From NCBI RefSeq assembly GCF_000585995.1, contig NZ_CP007410.1, positions 434,001 through 498,000 of the forward strand: 64,000 bases of DNA, in the 5' to 3' direction. The notes under the pieces were generated by a model. It made no database searches. It saw nothing but the letters and a program-made list of their open reading frames with translations, and was not told where the DNA came from. The first letter of the stretch is position 1, and each line of letters starts with the position of its first letter. The translations under genes were made by a program, and so were the position numbers. Below are positions 28,919 through 42,406 of the stretch, piece after piece. This stretch comes from Pseudomonas brassicacearum (GTDB lineage Bacteria; Pseudomonadota; Gammaproteobacteria; Pseudomonadales; Pseudomonadaceae).

Positions 28919-29484
28919 TGGCGCGGATCAACCTGCTGCCCTGGCGTGAAGAGCTGCGCGAAGAGCGCCGCAAACGCTTTCTGCTGGCATTGGTGGGGGC
29001 GCTGGTCGGCGCGGTGGGCCTGACGTTGGTCGCGATCCGGTACGTCGACAGTGCCATCGACCACCAAGTGGCGCGCAACAGTTATCTCTCCGAGCAGATT
29101 GCCGTGCTGGACGAGCGCATCAAGCAGATCAGCGAACTGAAAGCCCGTCGCCAGCAACTGCTGGAGCGCATGCGCATCATCCAGGACCTGCAGGGTAACC
29201 GGCCGGTCAGCGGGCGTATTTTCGACCAGCTGGCGCGGACCCTGCCGGACGGGGTGTATTTCACCGAAGTGAAGATGGAGGACCGGACTCTCTTCATCAA
29301 GGGTGCCGCGGAATCGAACAATCGTGTCTCGGACCTCATGCGCAACCTGGACGCATCTGACCTGTTCGATGCGCCCAGCCTGACGGAGGTCAAGGCCACC
29401 ACCGCCGGTCAGCTCGATCAGGCCAACGTTTTCCAGTTGACGGTCCGCCAGACCCGCACCGTCGATGGGGAGGACGCCCAATGA
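28918..29484 (+). CDS. pilN: type IV pilus inner-membrane protein PilN
   Basis: PilN (188 residues) connects cytoplasmic PilM, through its N-terminal INLLPWREE motif, to periplasmic PilO. Residues 3-10 show this PilM-binding motif. One membrane helix lies at about residues 21-45, then a coiled coil (EQIAVLDERIKQISELKARRQQLLERM) and a ferredoxin-like periplasmic domain follow. It overlaps pilM by one base and pilO by four. Confidence 0.96.
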
Positions 29485-30104
29485 AGCCAGGGGAGTGGTT
29501 CGACGCGCTGCGCAAGATCGACATCAGTGACCTGGACACCAATAACATCGGTGCCTGGCCGGCCCCCATCAAGTGGCTGGCCGGCGTCCTGCTGGTGGTC
29601 CTGGTGCTGGGGCTGGGCTATAACTTTGCCTTGAGCGACCTGGAGAACCAGTTGCAGCAAGTGCGCGAGGAAGAAAACACCCTCAAGGCGCAATTCGCAG
29701 GCAAGGCCCACATGGCCGCGAACCTGGAACGGTACACCGAGCAGATGAAGCAGATGGAAACATCCTTCGGTGTGCTGTTGCGCCAACTGCCCAGTGACAC
29801 CGAGGTTCCGGGCCTGCTGGAAGACATTACCCGCACCGGCCTGGGCAGCGGCCTGGAGTTCGAGGAAATCAAACTGCTGCCGGAAGCTACCCAGCCGTTC
29901 TACATCGAGCTGCCGATCCAGATTACCGTGACCGGTGACTACCATGACCTGGCGACGTTCGTCAGCGGTGTGGCCGGGTTGCCTCGGATCGTCACGCTGC
30001 ACGATTTCGAGATCGCGCCGATGGAGCCTGAGGCCGGCACGAAGCTGCGCATGAGCATCCAGGCCAAGACCTACCGGTACAACGAGCAGGAGGCGCAACC
30101 ATGA
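29481..30104 (+). CDS. pilO: type IV pilus inner-membrane protein PilO
   Basis: PilO (207 residues) forms the periplasmic alignment complex with PilN and interacts with PilP. A membrane helix is at about residues 27-50 (WLAGVLLVVLVLGLGY), followed by a coiled coil (LENQLQQVREEENTLKAQF) and a ferredoxin-like domain with VTVTGDYHDLATFVSGVAGLPRI. It overlaps pilN and pilP by four bases each. Confidence 0.96.
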   Translation: MKPGEWFDALRKIDISDLDTNNIGAWPAPIKWLAGVLLVVLVLGLGYNFALSDLENQLQQVREEENTLKAQFAGKAHMAANLERYTEQMKQMETSFGVLLRQLPSDTEVPGLLEDITRTGLGSGLEFEEIKLLPEATQPFYIELPIQITVTGDYHDLATFVSGVAGLPRIVTLHDFEIAPMEPEAGTKLRMSIQAKTYRYNEQEAQP

Positions 30105-30646
30105 AGCCGGTTTGCCGCATGTGCCTGCTGGCAGGACTGGTCGCGTTGGCCGGCTGCAACAATAACAACGGTTTCGACGACCTGGACGCCTACATGAATG
30201 AAGTCCGCCTGCGCCCACCGGGAAAGATCGAGCCTACGCCGACGTTCAAGCCCTCCGAAACCTTCACTTACAGCGCCGCCAACCTGCGCAGCCCATTCTC
30301 CCGGCAGGTCCGGGTGGATCAGACCGAGCGGCAGAAGGGCTCGCGCAACGTCCGGCCCGACCCCAACCGGGCTAAGCAGTATCTGGAGGGCTTCAACATC
30401 GAGCAGTTTGAAATGGTGGGTACGATCTCCAACGTCAGCGGCTCCTTTGCGCTTCTGCGCGGCGCAGGCGGAGTGCATCGGCTCAAGGTCGGTGACTACC
30501 TGGGGCGCAACGACGGGCGAATATTCTCCATCAGCGCCACTCAGGTCGATGTGATCGAAATTGTTCCTGATGGCGAGGGTGCCTGGCTGGAACGACCCCG
30601 GACCATTCCTTTGAAAGAGCACTCAATAGTGGAACCTCAACAATGA
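30101..30646 (+). CDS. pilP: type IV pilus lipoprotein PilP
   Basis: PilP is the inner-membrane lipoprotein bridging PilN/PilO with the secretin PilQ. The 181-residue precursor has a type II signal peptide with lipobox VALAGC, so Cys22 or nearby is lipidated. An unstructured linker and a beta-sandwich HR domain (EQFEMVGTISNVSGSFALLRG, then HRLKVGDYLGRNDGRI) follow. It overlaps both neighbours by four bases. Confidence 0.95.
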   Translation: MKPVCRMCLLAGLVALAGCNNNNGFDDLDAYMNEVRLRPPGKIEPTPTFKPSETFTYSAANLRSPFSRQVRVDQTERQKGSRNVRPDPNRAKQYLEGFNIEQFEMVGTISNVSGSFALLRGAGGVHRLKVGDYLGRNDGRIFSISATQVDVIEIVPDGEGAWLERPRTIPLKEHSIVEPQQ

Positions 30647-32718
30647 ACAGGTTTTTGTCAGCCTTCGGTATTTCGCTATGGATAGCGCTGTTGTCGCCGA
30701 TGGTTCACGCGGCCAGTCTGAAGACGCTGGATGTCGCGGCGTTGCCGGGTGACCGCGTCGAGTTGAAGCTCACCTTCGACGGGCCGCCGCCCACGCCCCG
30801 GGGCTACACCACCGATCAACCGGCCCGGATCGCACTGGATCTGCCCGGCGTGACCAATCAACTGACCAGCAAGAGCCGCGACCTGGGGGGCGGCAATGCG
30901 CGCAGCGCCACAGTGGTCGAGGCGGGCGACCGCACGCGGTTGATCATCGGCCTTAACCAATTGGCGCCGTATAACACCCGGGTCGAGGGTAATAACCTGT
31001 TCGTGATGGTTGGCAAGGGCGCCGTAGTGCCCAAGGCCACTGCCCAGGCTGCGCGCCCGGCGGTTGCCAGCGCCGCGCCTGCCAGGGTCAATGCATCGGT
31101 GGGCAAGGCTATCCGTGGCGTGGATTTCCAGCGCGGGACCCAGGGTGAAGGCAATGTGGTGATCGATCTGTCGGACCCTTCCATCGCCCCGGACATCCAG
31201 GAACGCGAAGGCAAGATCATCCTCAATTTCGCCAGGACCCAGTTGCCCGAACCGCTGCGGGTGCGCCTGGACGTCAAGGACTTCGCCACCCCGGTGCAAT
31301 TCGTCAATGCCAGTGCGGGTAGCGACCGAGCGACGATCAGCATCGAGCCGAGCGGCACCTTCGATTACTCGACCTACCAGACCGACAACAAGCTGACCGT
31401 CAGCGTCCGGCCCATGACCGTCGAGGATCTGCAGAAACGCAATACCGATCGCGCCGCCTACAGCGGTGAAAAACTGTCCCTGAACTTCCAGGACATCGAG
31501 GTGCGTTCGGTCCTGCAACTGATCGCCGACTTCACCAACCTGAACCTGGTGGCCAGCGACACCGTGCAGGGTGGCATCACCCTACGCTTGCAGAACGTGC
31601 CTTGGGATCAGGCGCTGGACCTCGTGCTGAAGACCAAAGGGTTGGACAAACGCAAGGTTGGCAACGTGCTGCTGGTCGCCCCGGCCGATGAAATTGCCGC
31701 GCGCGAGCGCCAGGAGCTGGAGTCCCAGAAGCAGATTGCCGACCTGGCGCCGTTGCGGCGTGAGTTGTTGCAGGTCAACTACGCGAAGGCGGCGGACATC
31801 GCCAAGCTGTTCCAGTCGGTGACCAGTGCCGAAGCGAAAGCCGATGAGCGCGGCACGATCACGGTGGATGAGCGAACCAACAACATCATTGCCTACCAGA
31901 CCCAGGACCGGCTCGACGAGCTGCGCCGGATCGTGGCGCAGCTGGATATTCCAGTGCGCCAGGTGATGATCGAGGCGCGGATCGTCGAGGCCAACGTCGA
32001 TTACGACAAGAGCCTGGGTGTGCGCTGGGGCGGTTCGATACAAAACAAGGGCAACTGGAACTCCTCGGGGGTGACCAGCGGCACCTCCACGACCATTGGC
32101 ACGCCGGGCAGCACCAGCACCAACCAGCCGTTCGTCGATCTGGGCGCGTCGGGCAATACTTCCGGGATCGGTATCGCGTTCATTACTGACAACGTCTTGC
32201 TGGACCTGGAGCTGACGGCCATGGAGAAAACCGGCAACGGCGAGATCGTCTCCCAGCCCAAGGTCGTGACCTCCGACAAGGAGACGGCAAAGATCCTCAA
32301 GGGCACGGAGATTCCTTATCAGGAAGCCAGCTCCAGCGGTGCCACGTCGGTGTCGTTCAAGGAGGCCTCGCTGTCGCTGGAAGTGACCCCGCAGATCACC
32401 CCGGACAATCGCATCATCATGGAGGTCAAGGTCACCAAGGATGAGCCGGACTACCTGAACAAAGTGCAGGAAGTGCCACCGATCAAGAAAAACGAAGTCA
32501 ACGCCAAGGTCCTGGTCAACGATGGCGAGACCATTGTGATTGGCGGGGTTTTCTCAAATACTCAGAGCAAGGTTGTAGATAAGGTGCCATTTCTTGGCGA
32601 TGTGCCGTATCTTGGCCGCCTTTTCCGGCGTGATGTGGTTTCGGAGACAAAATCCGAGCTGCTGGTGTTCCTCACTCCGCGTATCATGAACAACCAGGCG
32701 ATTGCTGTGAGTCGTTGA
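30643..32718 (+). CDS. pilQ: type IV pilus secretin PilQ
   Basis: PilQ forms the outer-membrane channel for the pilus. The 691-residue protein has a signal peptide (ending VHA), two AMIN-type beta domains ([29 protein letters not shown] and [21 protein letters not shown] regions) that bind peptidoglycan, an STN/N0 domain ([24 protein letters not shown]), an N1 domain and the C-terminal secretin domain ([19 protein letters not shown] and [13 protein letters not shown]). It overlaps pilP by four bases and is followed after four bases by aroK. Confidence 0.97.
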   Translation: MNRFLSAFGISLWIALLSPMVHAASLKTLDVAALPGDRVELKLTFDGPPPTPRGYTTDQPARIALDLPGVTNQLTSKSRDLGGGNARSATVVEAGDRTRLIIGLNQLAPYNTRVEGNNLFVMVGKGAVVPKATAQAARPAVASAAPARVNASVGKAIRGVDFQRGTQGEGNVVIDLSDPSIAPDIQEREGKIILNFARTQLPEPLRVRLDVKDFATPVQFVNASAGSDRATISIEPSGTFDYSTYQTDNKLTVSVRPMTVEDLQKRNTDRAAYSGEKLSLNFQDIEVRSVLQLIADFTNLNLVASDTVQGGITLRLQNVPWDQALDLVLKTKGLDKRKVGNVLLVAPADEIAARERQELESQKQIADLAPLRRELLQVNYAKAADIAKLFQSVTSAEAKADERGTITVDERTNNIIAYQTQDRLDELRRIVAQLDIPVRQVMIEARIVEANVDYDKSLGVRWGGSIQNKGNWNSSGVTSGTSTTIGTPGSTSTNQPFVDLGASGNTSGIGIAFITDNVLLDLELTAMEKTGNGEIVSQPKVVTSDKETAKILKGTEIPYQEASSSGATSVSFKEASLSLEVTPQITPDNRIIMEVKVTKDEPDYLNKVQEVPPIKKNEVNAKVLVNDGETIVIGGVFSNTQSKVVDKVPFLGDVPYLGRLFRRDVVSETKSELLVFLTPRIMNNQAIAVSR

Positions 32719-32722
32719 TTCT

Positions 32723-33241
32723 GTGCGAAATTTGATTCTTGTTGGGCCGATGGGCGCTGGAAAAAGCACCATCGGCCGTTTGCTGGCCAAAGAGCTGCGC
32801 CTGCCATTCAAAGATTCCGACAAGGAAATTGAATTGCGCACGGGCGCCAATATCCCATGGATTTTCGACAAGGAAGGCGAGCCGGGCTTTCGTGACCGTG
32901 AGCAGGCGATGATCGCCGAGCTGTGCGCGTTCGATGGCGTGGTGCTGGCCACTGGCGGCGGCGCGGTCATGCGCGAAGCCAATCGTCGGGCGCTGCATGC
33001 CGGCGGACGAGTGGTCTACCTGCACGCCTCCGTCGAACAGCAGGTCGGTCGCACCGCCCGGGATCGCAACCGACCGCTGTTGCGTACCGCCGACCCGGCC
33101 AAGACCCTGCGGGACCTGCTGGAGCTGCGTGATCCCCTATACCGGGAGATCGCCGATCTGGTGGTAGAGACCGACGAACGGCCGCCGCGGATGGTGGTGC
33201 TGGACATTCTCGAACGCCTGCAGCAACTGCCTCCCCGTTAA
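32723..33241 (+). CDS. aroK: shikimate kinase
   Basis: AroK phosphorylates shikimate in the aromatic amino-acid pathway. The 172-residue P-loop kinase starts at GTG and has Walker [10 protein letters not shown], the DKEIE shikimate-contacting segment, and [19 protein letters not shown]. It is four bases downstream of pilQ and followed by aroB, the usual order after pilQ in gammaproteobacteria. Confidence 0.97.
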   Translation: MRNLILVGPMGAGKSTIGRLLAKELRLPFKDSDKEIELRTGANIPWIFDKEGEPGFRDREQAMIAELCAFDGVVLATGGGAVMREANRRALHAGGRVVYLHASVEQQVGRTARDRNRPLLRTADPAKTLRDLLELRDPLYREIADLVVETDERPPRMVVLDILERLQQLPPR

Positions 33242-33339
33242 TGCGCTTCGCGAAATGCGCTATCCTCGACGTCCCGTCGGACCCCGCCTGGGGCGTGGCG
33301 GATAGCCATCCAATGGCGTCATGGCAAGCATTCGGGACC

Positions 33340-33369
33340 TGTGGCGAGGGGATTTATCCCCGTTGGGCT
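33340..33369 (+). repeat. half REP element
   Basis: TGTGGCGAGGGGATTTATCC followed by CCGTTGGGC is a single arm of a widespread Pseudomonas fluorescens-group repeat. Its partner arm is missing here. It lies in the aroK-aroB gap. Confidence 0.7.
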
Positions 33370-33422
33370 ACCTTCGTTAATTACAGGCAGGACGCCTGAT
33401 TCCATCTTCACTGTGGGGACAC

Positions 33423-34523
33423 ATGCAGACACTTAAGGTCGACCTGGGCGAGCGCAGCTACCCGATTCACATTGGCGAAGGTTTGCTGGACCAGCCGGAA
33501 TTGCTGGCGCCGCATATTGCCGGGCGGCAAGTGGCGATCATCTCCAACGAAACCGTCGCACCTCTGTATCTGGAACGCCTGAGTCGCAGCCTGTCGGCCT
33601 TCTCGGTCATTTCCGTGGTGTTGCCCGATGGTGAAGCCTTCAAGAATTGGGAAACCCTGCAGCTTATTTTCGACGGCCTGCTGACCGCGCGGCATGATCG
33701 CCGCACCACGGTGGTCGCCTTGGGCGGTGGGGTGATCGGCGACATGGCCGGTTTTGCCGCAGCCTGCTACCAGCGCGGCGTTGACTTCATCCAGATCCCC
33801 ACCACGCTGCTGTCGCAGGTCGATTCGTCGGTGGGCGGCAAGACCGGGATCAACCATCCGTTGGGCAAGAACATGGTCGGCGCCTTCTACCAGCCCAATG
33901 TGGTACTGATCGACACCGCCACCCTCAATACCCTGCCGGCTCGCGAACTGTCTGCCGGGCTGGCGGAAGTCATCAAGTACGGGCTGATCTGCGACGAGCC
34001 GTTCCTGGGGTGGCTGGAAGAAAACGTCGACCGCCTGCGGGCGCTTGATCAAGTGGCCCTGACCTACGCCATCGAACGCTCCTGCGCCGCCAAGGCCGCC
34101 GTGGTGGGGGCCGATGAGCGTGAATCGGGCGTGCGTGCCACGCTCAACCTGGGCCACACCTTTGGCCATGCCATCGAAACCCACATGGGCTATGGTGTCT
34201 GGCTGCATGGCGAGGCCGTTGCGGCCGGTACGGTCATGGCCCTGGAGATGTCTGCACGCCTGGGCTGGATCAGCGAACAGGAGCGCGATCGCGGTATTCG
34301 GCTGTTCCAGCGCGCCGGGCTGCCGGTGGTTCCGCCTGAAGAAATGACCGAGGCGGATTTTCTTGAACACATGGCAATCGACAAAAAAGTGATCGACGGT
34401 CGTCTGCGTCTGGTGCTGCTGCGCCACATGGGCGAAGCGGTGGTGACCGACGATTATCCGAAAGAAGTTCTACAGGCCACGCTGGGAGCGGACTACCGCG
34501 CCCTGGCTCAGCTTAAAGGTTAA
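33423..34523 (+). CDS. aroB: 3-dehydroquinate synthase
   Basis: AroB converts DAHP to 3-dehydroquinate using NAD and a divalent metal. The 366-residue enzyme has the NAD-binding [16 protein letters not shown], the [15 protein letters not shown] loop, and metal-binding residues including the conserved [10 protein letters not shown]. It is followed by the DamX-like gene after 10 bases, a conserved neighbourhood. Confidence 0.98.
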   Translation: MQTLKVDLGERSYPIHIGEGLLDQPELLAPHIAGRQVAIISNETVAPLYLERLSRSLSAFSVISVVLPDGEAFKNWETLQLIFDGLLTARHDRRTTVVALGGGVIGDMAGFAAACYQRGVDFIQIPTTLLSQVDSSVGGKTGINHPLGKNMVGAFYQPNVVLIDTATLNTLPARELSAGLAEVIKYGLICDEPFLGWLEENVDRLRALDQVALTYAIERSCAAKAAVVGADERESGVRATLNLGHTFGHAIETHMGYGVWLHGEAVAAGTVMALEMSARLGWISEQERDRGIRLFQRAGLPVVPPEEMTEADFLEHMAIDKKVIDGRLRLVLLRHMGEAVVTDDYPKEVLQATLGADYRALAQLKG

Positions 34524-34533
34524 TAAGATTCCG

Positions 34534-36126
34534 ATGACTAGTTTGCATGCCGACGAGGCTTTCCTCGGCCATTTCCAGTTGAGTCATGACCCTTTCGCTC
34601 CGCGGGTCCCAGGCTTCAAATTCTTCCCTGCCCAGCGCAAACCCGTGCTGGGCCAGTTGCATCACCTGGCCCGCTACAGTCAGTTGCTACTGGTGGTCAC
34701 CGGTCCTCAAGGCAGCGGCAAGACCTTGCTGCGCCAGGCCCTGGTGGCCAGCACCAACAAACAGTCGGTGCAAAGCGTGGTGGTATCGGCCCGCGGTGCC
34801 GGCGATGCCGCCGGTGTACTGCGTCAGGTGGCCCAGGCGCTGAATGTCGCCCAGGCCGAAATCGGTGCGATTCTCGATCAGATCGTGCAACTGGCACTGA
34901 CCGGGCAGGAAGTCTATTTGCTCGTGGACGATGCCGAGCAACTCGACGAGTCGGCCTTGGAAGCCTTGCTGGCCTTGGCTGCCGGAGCGCCGGAAGGTCG
35001 CCCCCATGTGTTCCTCTTCGGCGAGTCGTCGCTGATTGCCGATCTGGATCAGTTGAGCCTTGAGGAAGAGCGCTTCCACGTCATCGAGCTGGCGCCCTAT
35101 ACCGAAGAGGAAACCCGTGAATACCTGGCCCAGCGTCTTGAGGGCGCAGGACAGGGTATCGAACTTTTTACCGCCGATCAGATCTCTGAGATTCACGAAA
35201 GCTCCGACGGCTGGCCTGGGAACATCAACCAGGTTGCCCGCGATGCTCTGATCGAAGTCATGATTGCCAGCCGCTCAGCGGTGAAGCGTCCAAGTATGGG
35301 GTTCAACATGCCGAAGAAACACGTATTGGCGATTTCCGCCGTGGTCGTGGTTGCTGTCGCCGCCGCCTGGCTGATGCCGGGTCGCAACAAGGCACCCACC
35401 ACGGGCGCACCTGCCAACGAACAGGCGCAATTGCCCCTGGGTCAGGGCACGCCGCAACCCAATGGTGGTGCGCCGGCCGTGGAATTTGCCGGTAACAACA
35501 CCCAGCCGATGCCGCTGCCGCTGGTCGGCCAGTCCCAGCCGGTCATGCGCGGTCCCTTGGCCGAGGCCGCGGGTGGCATCACCGAAGGCGACGACGGTGC
35601 AGCGCCACCGATCGACGACAGCAGCGACACGCCACCGACCGTGACCACCACTTCCCCGCCTACGGGTGTGCCGGCCGGTCCGGCACCGACGCCTGCTCCG
35701 GCTGGCAAACCGACTCCGGCTCCGGCGCCTACGCAGCTGGCTACCGCCAAGCCTGCCCCGGCTCCAGCGCCGACGACAAAACCTGCGCCAGCACCAGCGC
35801 CAACAGCGGCCAAGCCGGCCGCCCCGGCCAAAGCCACGGGCGGTAACTGGTATGCCGGCCAGGCGCCTGGCAACTATGTGGTGCAAATCCTCGGCACCAG
35901 CTCCGAAGCCGCTGCGCAGAGCTTCGTCAAGGAGCAGGGTGGCGAGTACCGTTACTTCAAGAAAGTGCTCAACGGCAAGCCGTTGTATGTCATCACCTAC
36001 GGCAGCTTCGCCAATCGTGATGCAGCTGTTTCCGCCATCAAGGCCTTGCCAGCGAAGGTTCAGGCTGGTAAACCTTGGCCTCGCACTGTCGCCAGCGTCC
36101 AACAGGAACTGGCAGCAACTCGCTGA
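34534..36126 (+). CDS. damX: DamX-like SPOR-domain division protein with AAA domain
   Basis: The 530-residue protein has an N-terminal AAA-like ATPase domain with Walker A GPQGSGKT (57-64) and Walker B-like VYLLVDDAEQL (about 127-137). A membrane helix lies at about 263-281. A long Pro/Ala/Thr-rich periplasmic linker follows, then a SPOR domain at the C-terminus (about 445-520, NYVVQILGTSSEAAAQSF). In E. coli, DamX binds septal peptidoglycan and modulates division; it lies at the same place after aroB. The AAA part is like ExeA/GspA-type ATPases. Confidence 0.9.
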   Translation: MTSLHADEAFLGHFQLSHDPFAPRVPGFKFFPAQRKPVLGQLHHLARYSQLLLVVTGPQGSGKTLLRQALVASTNKQSVQSVVVSARGAGDAAGVLRQVAQALNVAQAEIGAILDQIVQLALTGQEVYLLVDDAEQLDESALEALLALAAGAPEGRPHVFLFGESSLIADLDQLSLEEERFHVIELAPYTEEETREYLAQRLEGAGQGIELFTADQISEIHESSDGWPGNINQVARDALIEVMIASRSAVKRPSMGFNMPKKHVLAISAVVVVAVAAAWLMPGRNKAPTTGAPANEQAQLPLGQGTPQPNGGAPAVEFAGNNTQPMPLPLVGQSQPVMRGPLAEAAGGITEGDDGAAPPIDDSSDTPPTVTTTSPPTGVPAGPAPTPAPAGKPTPAPAPTQLATAKPAPAPAPTTKPAPAPAPTAAKPAAPAKATGGNWYAGQAPGNYVVQILGTSSEAAAQSFVKEQGGEYRYFKKVLNGKPLYVITYGSFANRDAAVSAIKALPAKVQAGKPWPRTVASVQQELAATR

Positions 36127-36338
36127 AGATTCGGCGGCCTTACCCAGGCCGCCTCTCCCAGCAACCTCAAAATTTCCGCAAGGGCGAGCGACCTTTCAGG
36201 CCGCGCGCCTTGTGGTGTCTGCGTCACGGTAGCGTTTGAGTCGTAGCGGTCGAACCCAAAAAAGTTTTGACTAGCACAGCATATAGCTTTAAACCTTTCA
36301 CAAATGCGACATGGATTTACGACAGTTCGTCGTCAAAT

Positions 36339-36367
36339 TTGTGAGCCTCTGTGTCGGTGTGTACAAT
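36339..36367 (+). promoter_or_regulatory. probable sigma-70 promoter of gltB
   Basis: TTGTGA and TACAAT are separated by 17 bases, giving a transcript start near 36374 and about 100 bases of leader. Confidence 0.6.
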
Positions 36368-36440
36368 GACCTCCCTTTTGCCCCCGCAAAGCTGGCGTAC
36401 GTTCGGCGCGGCATGCAACTGGTTGAATTGAAAAGAAATT

Positions 36441-36457
36441 TGCCTCGATTAGAGGCA
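36441..36457 (+). promoter_or_regulatory. gltB leader stem-loop
   Basis: TGCCTC-GATTA-GAGGCA forms a six-pair hairpin 19 bases before the gltB start codon, next to the ribosome-binding site. Confidence 0.5.
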
Positions 36458-36476
36458 GCCTGGTGAGAAAGTGTCT

Positions 36477-39400
36477 ATGAAAGCAGGTCTGTACCAACCA
36501 GATGAATTCAAGGATAACTGCGGTTTCGGCCTGATAGCCCATATGCAGGGCGAGCCCAGTCATACCCTTTTGCAAACGGCCATTGAGGCCCTGACCTGCA
36601 TGACCCACCGTGGTGGGATCAACGCCGACGGCAAGACCGGTGACGGTTGTGGCTTGCTGATTCAAAAGCCCGACGAGTTCCTGCGTGCCGTTGCCCAGGA
36701 AACGTTTGGCGTGACCCTGCCCAAGCAGTACGCCGTGGGCATGGTGTTTTTCAACCAGGATCCGGTGAAGGCTGAGGCGGCTCGCGAAAACATGAATCGC
36801 GAGATCCTGGCCGCCGGCCTGCAGCTGGTCGGCTGGCGCAAAGTGCCGATCGACACCAGCGTCCTCGGTCGCCTGGCGCTCGAGCGCCTGCCGCAGATCG
36901 AACAGGTGTTCATTGCCGGCGACGGCCTGAGCGACCAGGACATGTCGATCAAGCTGTTCAGTTCCCGTCGTCGTTCGTCCGTGGCCAATGCCGCCGACAC
37001 CGATCACTACATCTGCAGCTTTTCCCACAAGACCATCATTTATAAAGGCCTGATGATGCCGGCGGACCTCACCGCCTTCTATCCGGACCTGAGCGACGTG
37101 CGCCTGAAAACCGCGATCTGCGTGTTCCACCAGCGCTTCTCCACCAACACCTTGCCGAAATGGCCGCTGGCCCAGCCATTCCGCTTCCTCGCCCACAACG
37201 GCGAGATCAACACCATCACCGGCAACCGCAACTGGGCCGTGGCCCGTCGCACCAAGTTCGCCAACGACCTGATGCCCGATCTCGAAGAACTCGGCCCGCT
37301 GGTCAACCGCGTGGGCTCGGACTCCTCGAGCATGGACAACATGCTGGAACTGATGGTGACCGGTGGTATCGACCTGTTCCGTGGCGTGCGCATGCTGGTG
37401 CCGCCGGCGTGGCAGAACGTCGAGACCATGGACCCGGACCTGCGGGCCTTCTACGAATACAACTCCATGCACATGGAGCCGTGGGACGGCCCGGCCGGTA
37501 TCGTCATGACCGACGGTCGCTACGCCGTGTGCCTGCTGGACCGTAACGGTCTGCGTCCGGCGCGTTGGGTCACCACCACCAACGGTTTCATCACCCTGGC
37601 TTCGGAAATCGGCGTCTGGAACTACCAGCCTGAAGACGTCATCGCCAAGGGTCGCGTAGGCCCGGGCCAGATCTTTGCCGTGGACACCGAAACCGGCCAG
37701 ATCCTCGACACCGACGCCATCGACAACCGTCTCAAGTCCCGTCATCCGTACAAGCAATGGCTGCGCAAGAATGCCCTGCGCATCCAGGCGACCATGGAAG
37801 ATAACGACCACGGTTCGGCGTTCTACGACGTCGACCAGCTCAAGCAGTACATGAAGATGTACCAGGTGACGTTCGAGGAGCGTGACCAGGTCCTGCGTCC
37901 GCTGGGCGAGCAGGGCTACGAAGCGGTCGGCTCCATGGGCGACGACACACCGATGGCCGTGCTGTCGCAGCGCGTGCGCACGCCGTACGACTACTTCCGC
38001 CAGCAATTCGCCCAGGTGACCAACCCACCGATCGACCCGCTGCGTGAAGCGATCGTGATGTCCCTGGAAATCTGCCTGGGCGCCGAGCGCAACATTTTCC
38101 AGGAGTCGCCGGAGCACGCCTCGCGGGTGATCCTCAGTTCGCCGGTCATTTCCCCGGCCAAGTGGCGCTCGCTGACCAACCTCGACCGCCCAGGCTTCGC
38201 GCGCCAGGTCATCGACCTGAACTACGACGAAAGCGTCGGCCTGGAAGCGGCGATCCGCAACGTCGCCGATCAGGCTGAAGAAGCCGCGCGCGCCGGGCGT
38301 ACCCAGATCGTGCTGACCGACCGCCACATCGCGCCGGGCAAGCTGCCGATCCACGCCTCGCTGGCCACCGGTGCGGTGCACCATCGCCTGACCGAAAAAG
38401 GCCTGCGCTGCGATTCCAACATCCTGGTGGAAACCGCCACTGCCCGCGATCCGCACCACTTCGCGGTGTTGATCGGTTTCGGTGCCTCGGCGGTGTATCC
38501 GTTCCTGGCCTACGAAGTACTGGGTGACCTGATCCGTACCGGTGAAGTGCTGGGCGACCTCTATGAGGTGTTCAAGAACTATCGCAAGGGCATCACCAAG
38601 GGCTTGCTCAAGATCCTGTCGAAGATGGGTATCTCGACTATCGCGTCGTACCGTGGCGCGCAACTGTTCGAGGCCATTGGCCTGTCCGAAGAAGTCTGCG
38701 AGCTGAGCTTCCGTGGCGTGCCGAGCCGCATCAAGGGTGCGCGTTTCGTCGACATCGAGGCCGAGCAGAAGGCACTGGCCGCCGAAGCCTGGAGCCCGCG
38801 CAAGCCGATCCAGCAGGGTGGCCTGCTGAAGTTCGTCCACGGCGGCGAATACCACGCCTACAACCCGGATGTGGTCAACACCTTGCAGGCGGCCGTGCAG
38901 CAGGGCGACTACAGCAAGTTCAAGGAATACACCTCGCTGGTGGACAACCGTCCGGTGTCGATGATCCGCGACCTGCTCAAGGTCAAGACCCTGGACACGC
39001 CGCTGGACATCAACGATGTGGAGCCGCTGGAATCGGTGCTCAAGCGCTTCGATTCGGCCGGTATTTCCCTCGGTGCCTTGTCCCCGGAAGCCCACGAAGC
39101 CCTGGCCGAAGCCATGAACCGCCTCGGCGCGCGTTCCAACTCCGGTGAAGGCGGCGAAGACCCGGCGCGCTACGGCACCATCAAGAGTTCGAAAATCAAG
39201 CAGGTGGCCACCGGTCGCTTCGGTGTGACGCCGGAATACCTGGTCAACGCTGAAGTGCTGCAGATCAAGGTCGCCCAAGGTGCCAAGCCCGGTGAAGGCG
39301 GCCAGTTGCCCGGTGGCAAGGTCAACGGCCTGATCGCCAAGCTGCGTTATGCGGTGCCCGGCGTGACCCTGATCTCGCCGCCGCCGCACCACGACATCTA

Positions 39401-40925
39401 CTCGATCGAAGACTTGTCGCAACTGATCTTCGACCTCAAGCAGGTGAACCCCAAGGCGCTGGTCTCGGTGAAGCTGGTGGCGGAAGCCGGCGTCGGCACC
39501 ATCGCGGCCGGCGTGGCCAAGGCCTATGCCGACCTGATCACCATCTCCGGCTACGACGGCGGCACCGGCGCATCGCCGCTGACCTCGATCAAGTACGCCG
39601 GCGCGCCGTGGGAACTGGGCCTGGCCGAAACCCACCAGACCCTGCGCGGCAACGACTTGCGCGGCAAGGTCCGGGTGCAGACCGACGGTGGCTTGAAAAC
39701 CGGCCTGGACGTGATCAAGGCGGCCATCCTCGGCGCCGAGAGCTTCGGCTTCGGCACCGCGCCGATGATCGCCCTGGGCTGCAAATACCTGCGCATCTGC
39801 CACCTGAACAACTGCGCCACCGGCGTGGCGACCCAGAACGAGAAGCTGCGCAAGGACCACTACATCGGTACCGTCGACATGGTGGTGAATTTCTTCACCT
39901 ACGTGGCCGAGGAGACCCGTGAGTGGCTGGCGAAGCTGGGCGTTCGTTCGCTCGAAGAGCTGATCGGCCGTACCGACCTGCTGGAAGTGCTCGAAGGCCA
40001 GACCGCCAAGCAGCAGCATCTGGACCTGACCCCGTTGCTGGGCAGCGATCACATTCCGGCCGACAAGCCACAGTTCTGCCAGGTAGAGCGCAACCCGCCG
40101 TTCGACAAGGGTGAGCTGGCCGAGAAGATGGTCGACATGGCCGCTTCGGCGATCAATGACCTGAGCGGTGCCGAATTCGACCTGGATATCTGCAACTGCG
40201 ACCGTTCCATCGGCGCACGGATCTCCGGCGAAATCGCGCGCAAGCACGGCAACCAGGGCATGGCCAAGGCGCCGGTCACCTTCCGTTTCAAGGGCACCGC
40301 AGGCCAGAGCTTCGGCGTCTGGAACGCCGGCGGCCTGAACATGTACCTGGAAGGCGACGCCAACGACTACGTGGGCAAGGGCATGACCGGTGGCAAACTG
40401 GTCATCGTTCCGCCCAAGGGCAGCGTCTACAAGACCCAGGACAGTGCCATCATCGGCAACACCTGCCTCTACGGCGCCACGGGCGGCAAGCTGTTCGCCG
40501 CCGGCACCGCGGGCGAGCGTTTCGCCGTGCGTAACTCCGGGGCCCACACTGTAGTGGAAGGCACCGGTGATCACTGCTGCGAGTACATGACCGGTGGTTT
40601 CGTCTGTGTCTTGGGCAAGACCGGTTATAACTTCGGCTCTGGCATGACCGGCGGTTTCGCCTACGTGCTCGACCAGGACAACACCTTCGTTGACCGGGTC
40701 AACCACGAACTGGTGGAAATCCAACGGATCAGCGGTGAGGCGATGGAAGCCTACCGCAGCCACCTGCAACGCGTGCTGGACGAATACGTCGAGGAAACCA
40801 ACAGCGAGTGGGGTCGTAACCTCGCCGAAAACCTCGATGACTACCTGCGTCGTTTCTGGCTGGTCAAGCCGAAGGCTGCCAACCTGAAATCGTTGCTTTC
40901 CAGCACTCGTGCCAACCCGCAGTGA
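36477..40925 (+). CDS. gltB: glutamate synthase large subunit
   Basis: GltB makes glutamate from glutamine and 2-oxoglutarate with FMN and an Fe-S cluster. The 1482-residue precursor starts [14 protein letters not shown] and its Cys15 becomes the N-terminal nucleophile of the class II amidotransferase domain after removal of 14 residues. The central and FMN-binding domains are followed by the 3Fe-4S ligand pattern C-x5-C-x4-C in [12 protein letters not shown]. The C-terminal GXGXG beta-helix domain is complete. It is preceded by a promoter and followed 33 bases later by gltD. Confidence 0.98.
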   Translation: MKAGLYQPDEFKDNCGFGLIAHMQGEPSHTLLQTAIEALTCMTHRGGINADGKTGDGCGLLIQKPDEFLRAVAQETFGVTLPKQYAVGMVFFNQDPVKAEAARENMNREILAAGLQLVGWRKVPIDTSVLGRLALERLPQIEQVFIAGDGLSDQDMSIKLFSSRRRSSVANAADTDHYICSFSHKTIIYKGLMMPADLTAFYPDLSDVRLKTAICVFHQRFSTNTLPKWPLAQPFRFLAHNGEINTITGNRNWAVARRTKFANDLMPDLEELGPLVNRVGSDSSSMDNMLELMVTGGIDLFRGVRMLVPPAWQNVETMDPDLRAFYEYNSMHMEPWDGPAGIVMTDGRYAVCLLDRNGLRPARWVTTTNGFITLASEIGVWNYQPEDVIAKGRVGPGQIFAVDTETGQILDTDAIDNRLKSRHPYKQWLRKNALRIQATMEDNDHGSAFYDVDQLKQYMKMYQVTFEERDQVLRPLGEQGYEAVGSMGDDTPMAVLSQRVRTPYDYFRQQFAQVTNPPIDPLREAIVMSLEICLGAERNIFQESPEHASRVILSSPVISPAKWRSLTNLDRPGFARQVIDLNYDESVGLEAAIRNVADQAEEAARAGRTQIVLTDRHIAPGKLPIHASLATGAVHHRLTEKGLRCDSNILVETATARDPHHFAVLIGFGASAVYPFLAYEVLGDLIRTGEVLGDLYEVFKNYRKGITKGLLKILSKMGISTIASYRGAQLFEAIGLSEEVCELSFRGVPSRIKGARFVDIEAEQKALAAEAWSPRKPIQQGGLLKFVHGGEYHAYNPDVVNTLQAAVQQGDYSKFKEYTSLVDNRPVSMIRDLLKVKTLDTPLDINDVEPLESVLKRFDSAGISLGALSPEAHEALAEAMNRLGARSNSGEGGEDPARYGTIKSSKIKQVATGRFGVTPEYLVNAEVLQIKVAQGAKPGEGGQLPGGKVNGLIAKLRYAVPGVTLISPPPHHDIYSIEDLSQLIFDLKQVNPKALVSVKLVAEAGVGTIAAGVAKAYADLITISGYDGGTGASPLTSIKYAGAPWELGLAETHQTLRGNDLRGKVRVQTDGGLKTGLDVIKAAILGAESFGFGTAPMIALGCKYLRICHLNNCATGVATQNEKLRKDHYIGTVDMVVNFFTYVAEETREWLAKLGVRSLEELIGRTDLLEVLEGQTAKQQHLDLTPLLGSDHIPADKPQFCQVERNPPFDKGELAEKMVDMAASAINDLSGAEFDLDICNCDRSIGARISGEIARKHGNQGMAKAPVTFRFKGTAGQSFGVWNAGGLNMYLEGDANDYVGKGMTGGKLVIVPPKGSVYKTQDSAIIGNTCLYGATGGKLFAAGTAGERFAVRNSGAHTVVEGTGDHCCEYMTGGFVCVLGKTGYNFGSGMTGGFAYVLDQDNTFVDRVNHELVEIQRISGEAMEAYRSHLQRVLDEYVEETNSEWGRNLAENLDDYLRRFWLVKPKAANLKSLLSSTRANPQ

Positions 40926-42377
<1,452 letters not shown>

Positions 42378-42406
42378 CTCGGTCCCGAGCTGAAATGCAG
42401 TAAAAA

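Larger units (their letters stand above)
36127..36476. other. damX-gltB intergenic region
   Basis: A 350-base gap with no gene. It carries a hairpin GGCGGCC/GGCCGCC at 36133-36153 just after damX, without a T-run, then AT-rich sequence with a good sigma-70 promoter (36339-36367) and the gltB leader with a small hairpin (36441-36457). Confidence 0.75.

Noticed and set aside
36333..40769. 1478-codon open frame antisense to gltB
   Set aside because: It mirrors gltB almost exactly. The translation is His/Val/Gln/Asp-rich, as expected from the complement of high-GC3 codons, with no recognisable domain or ribosome site.
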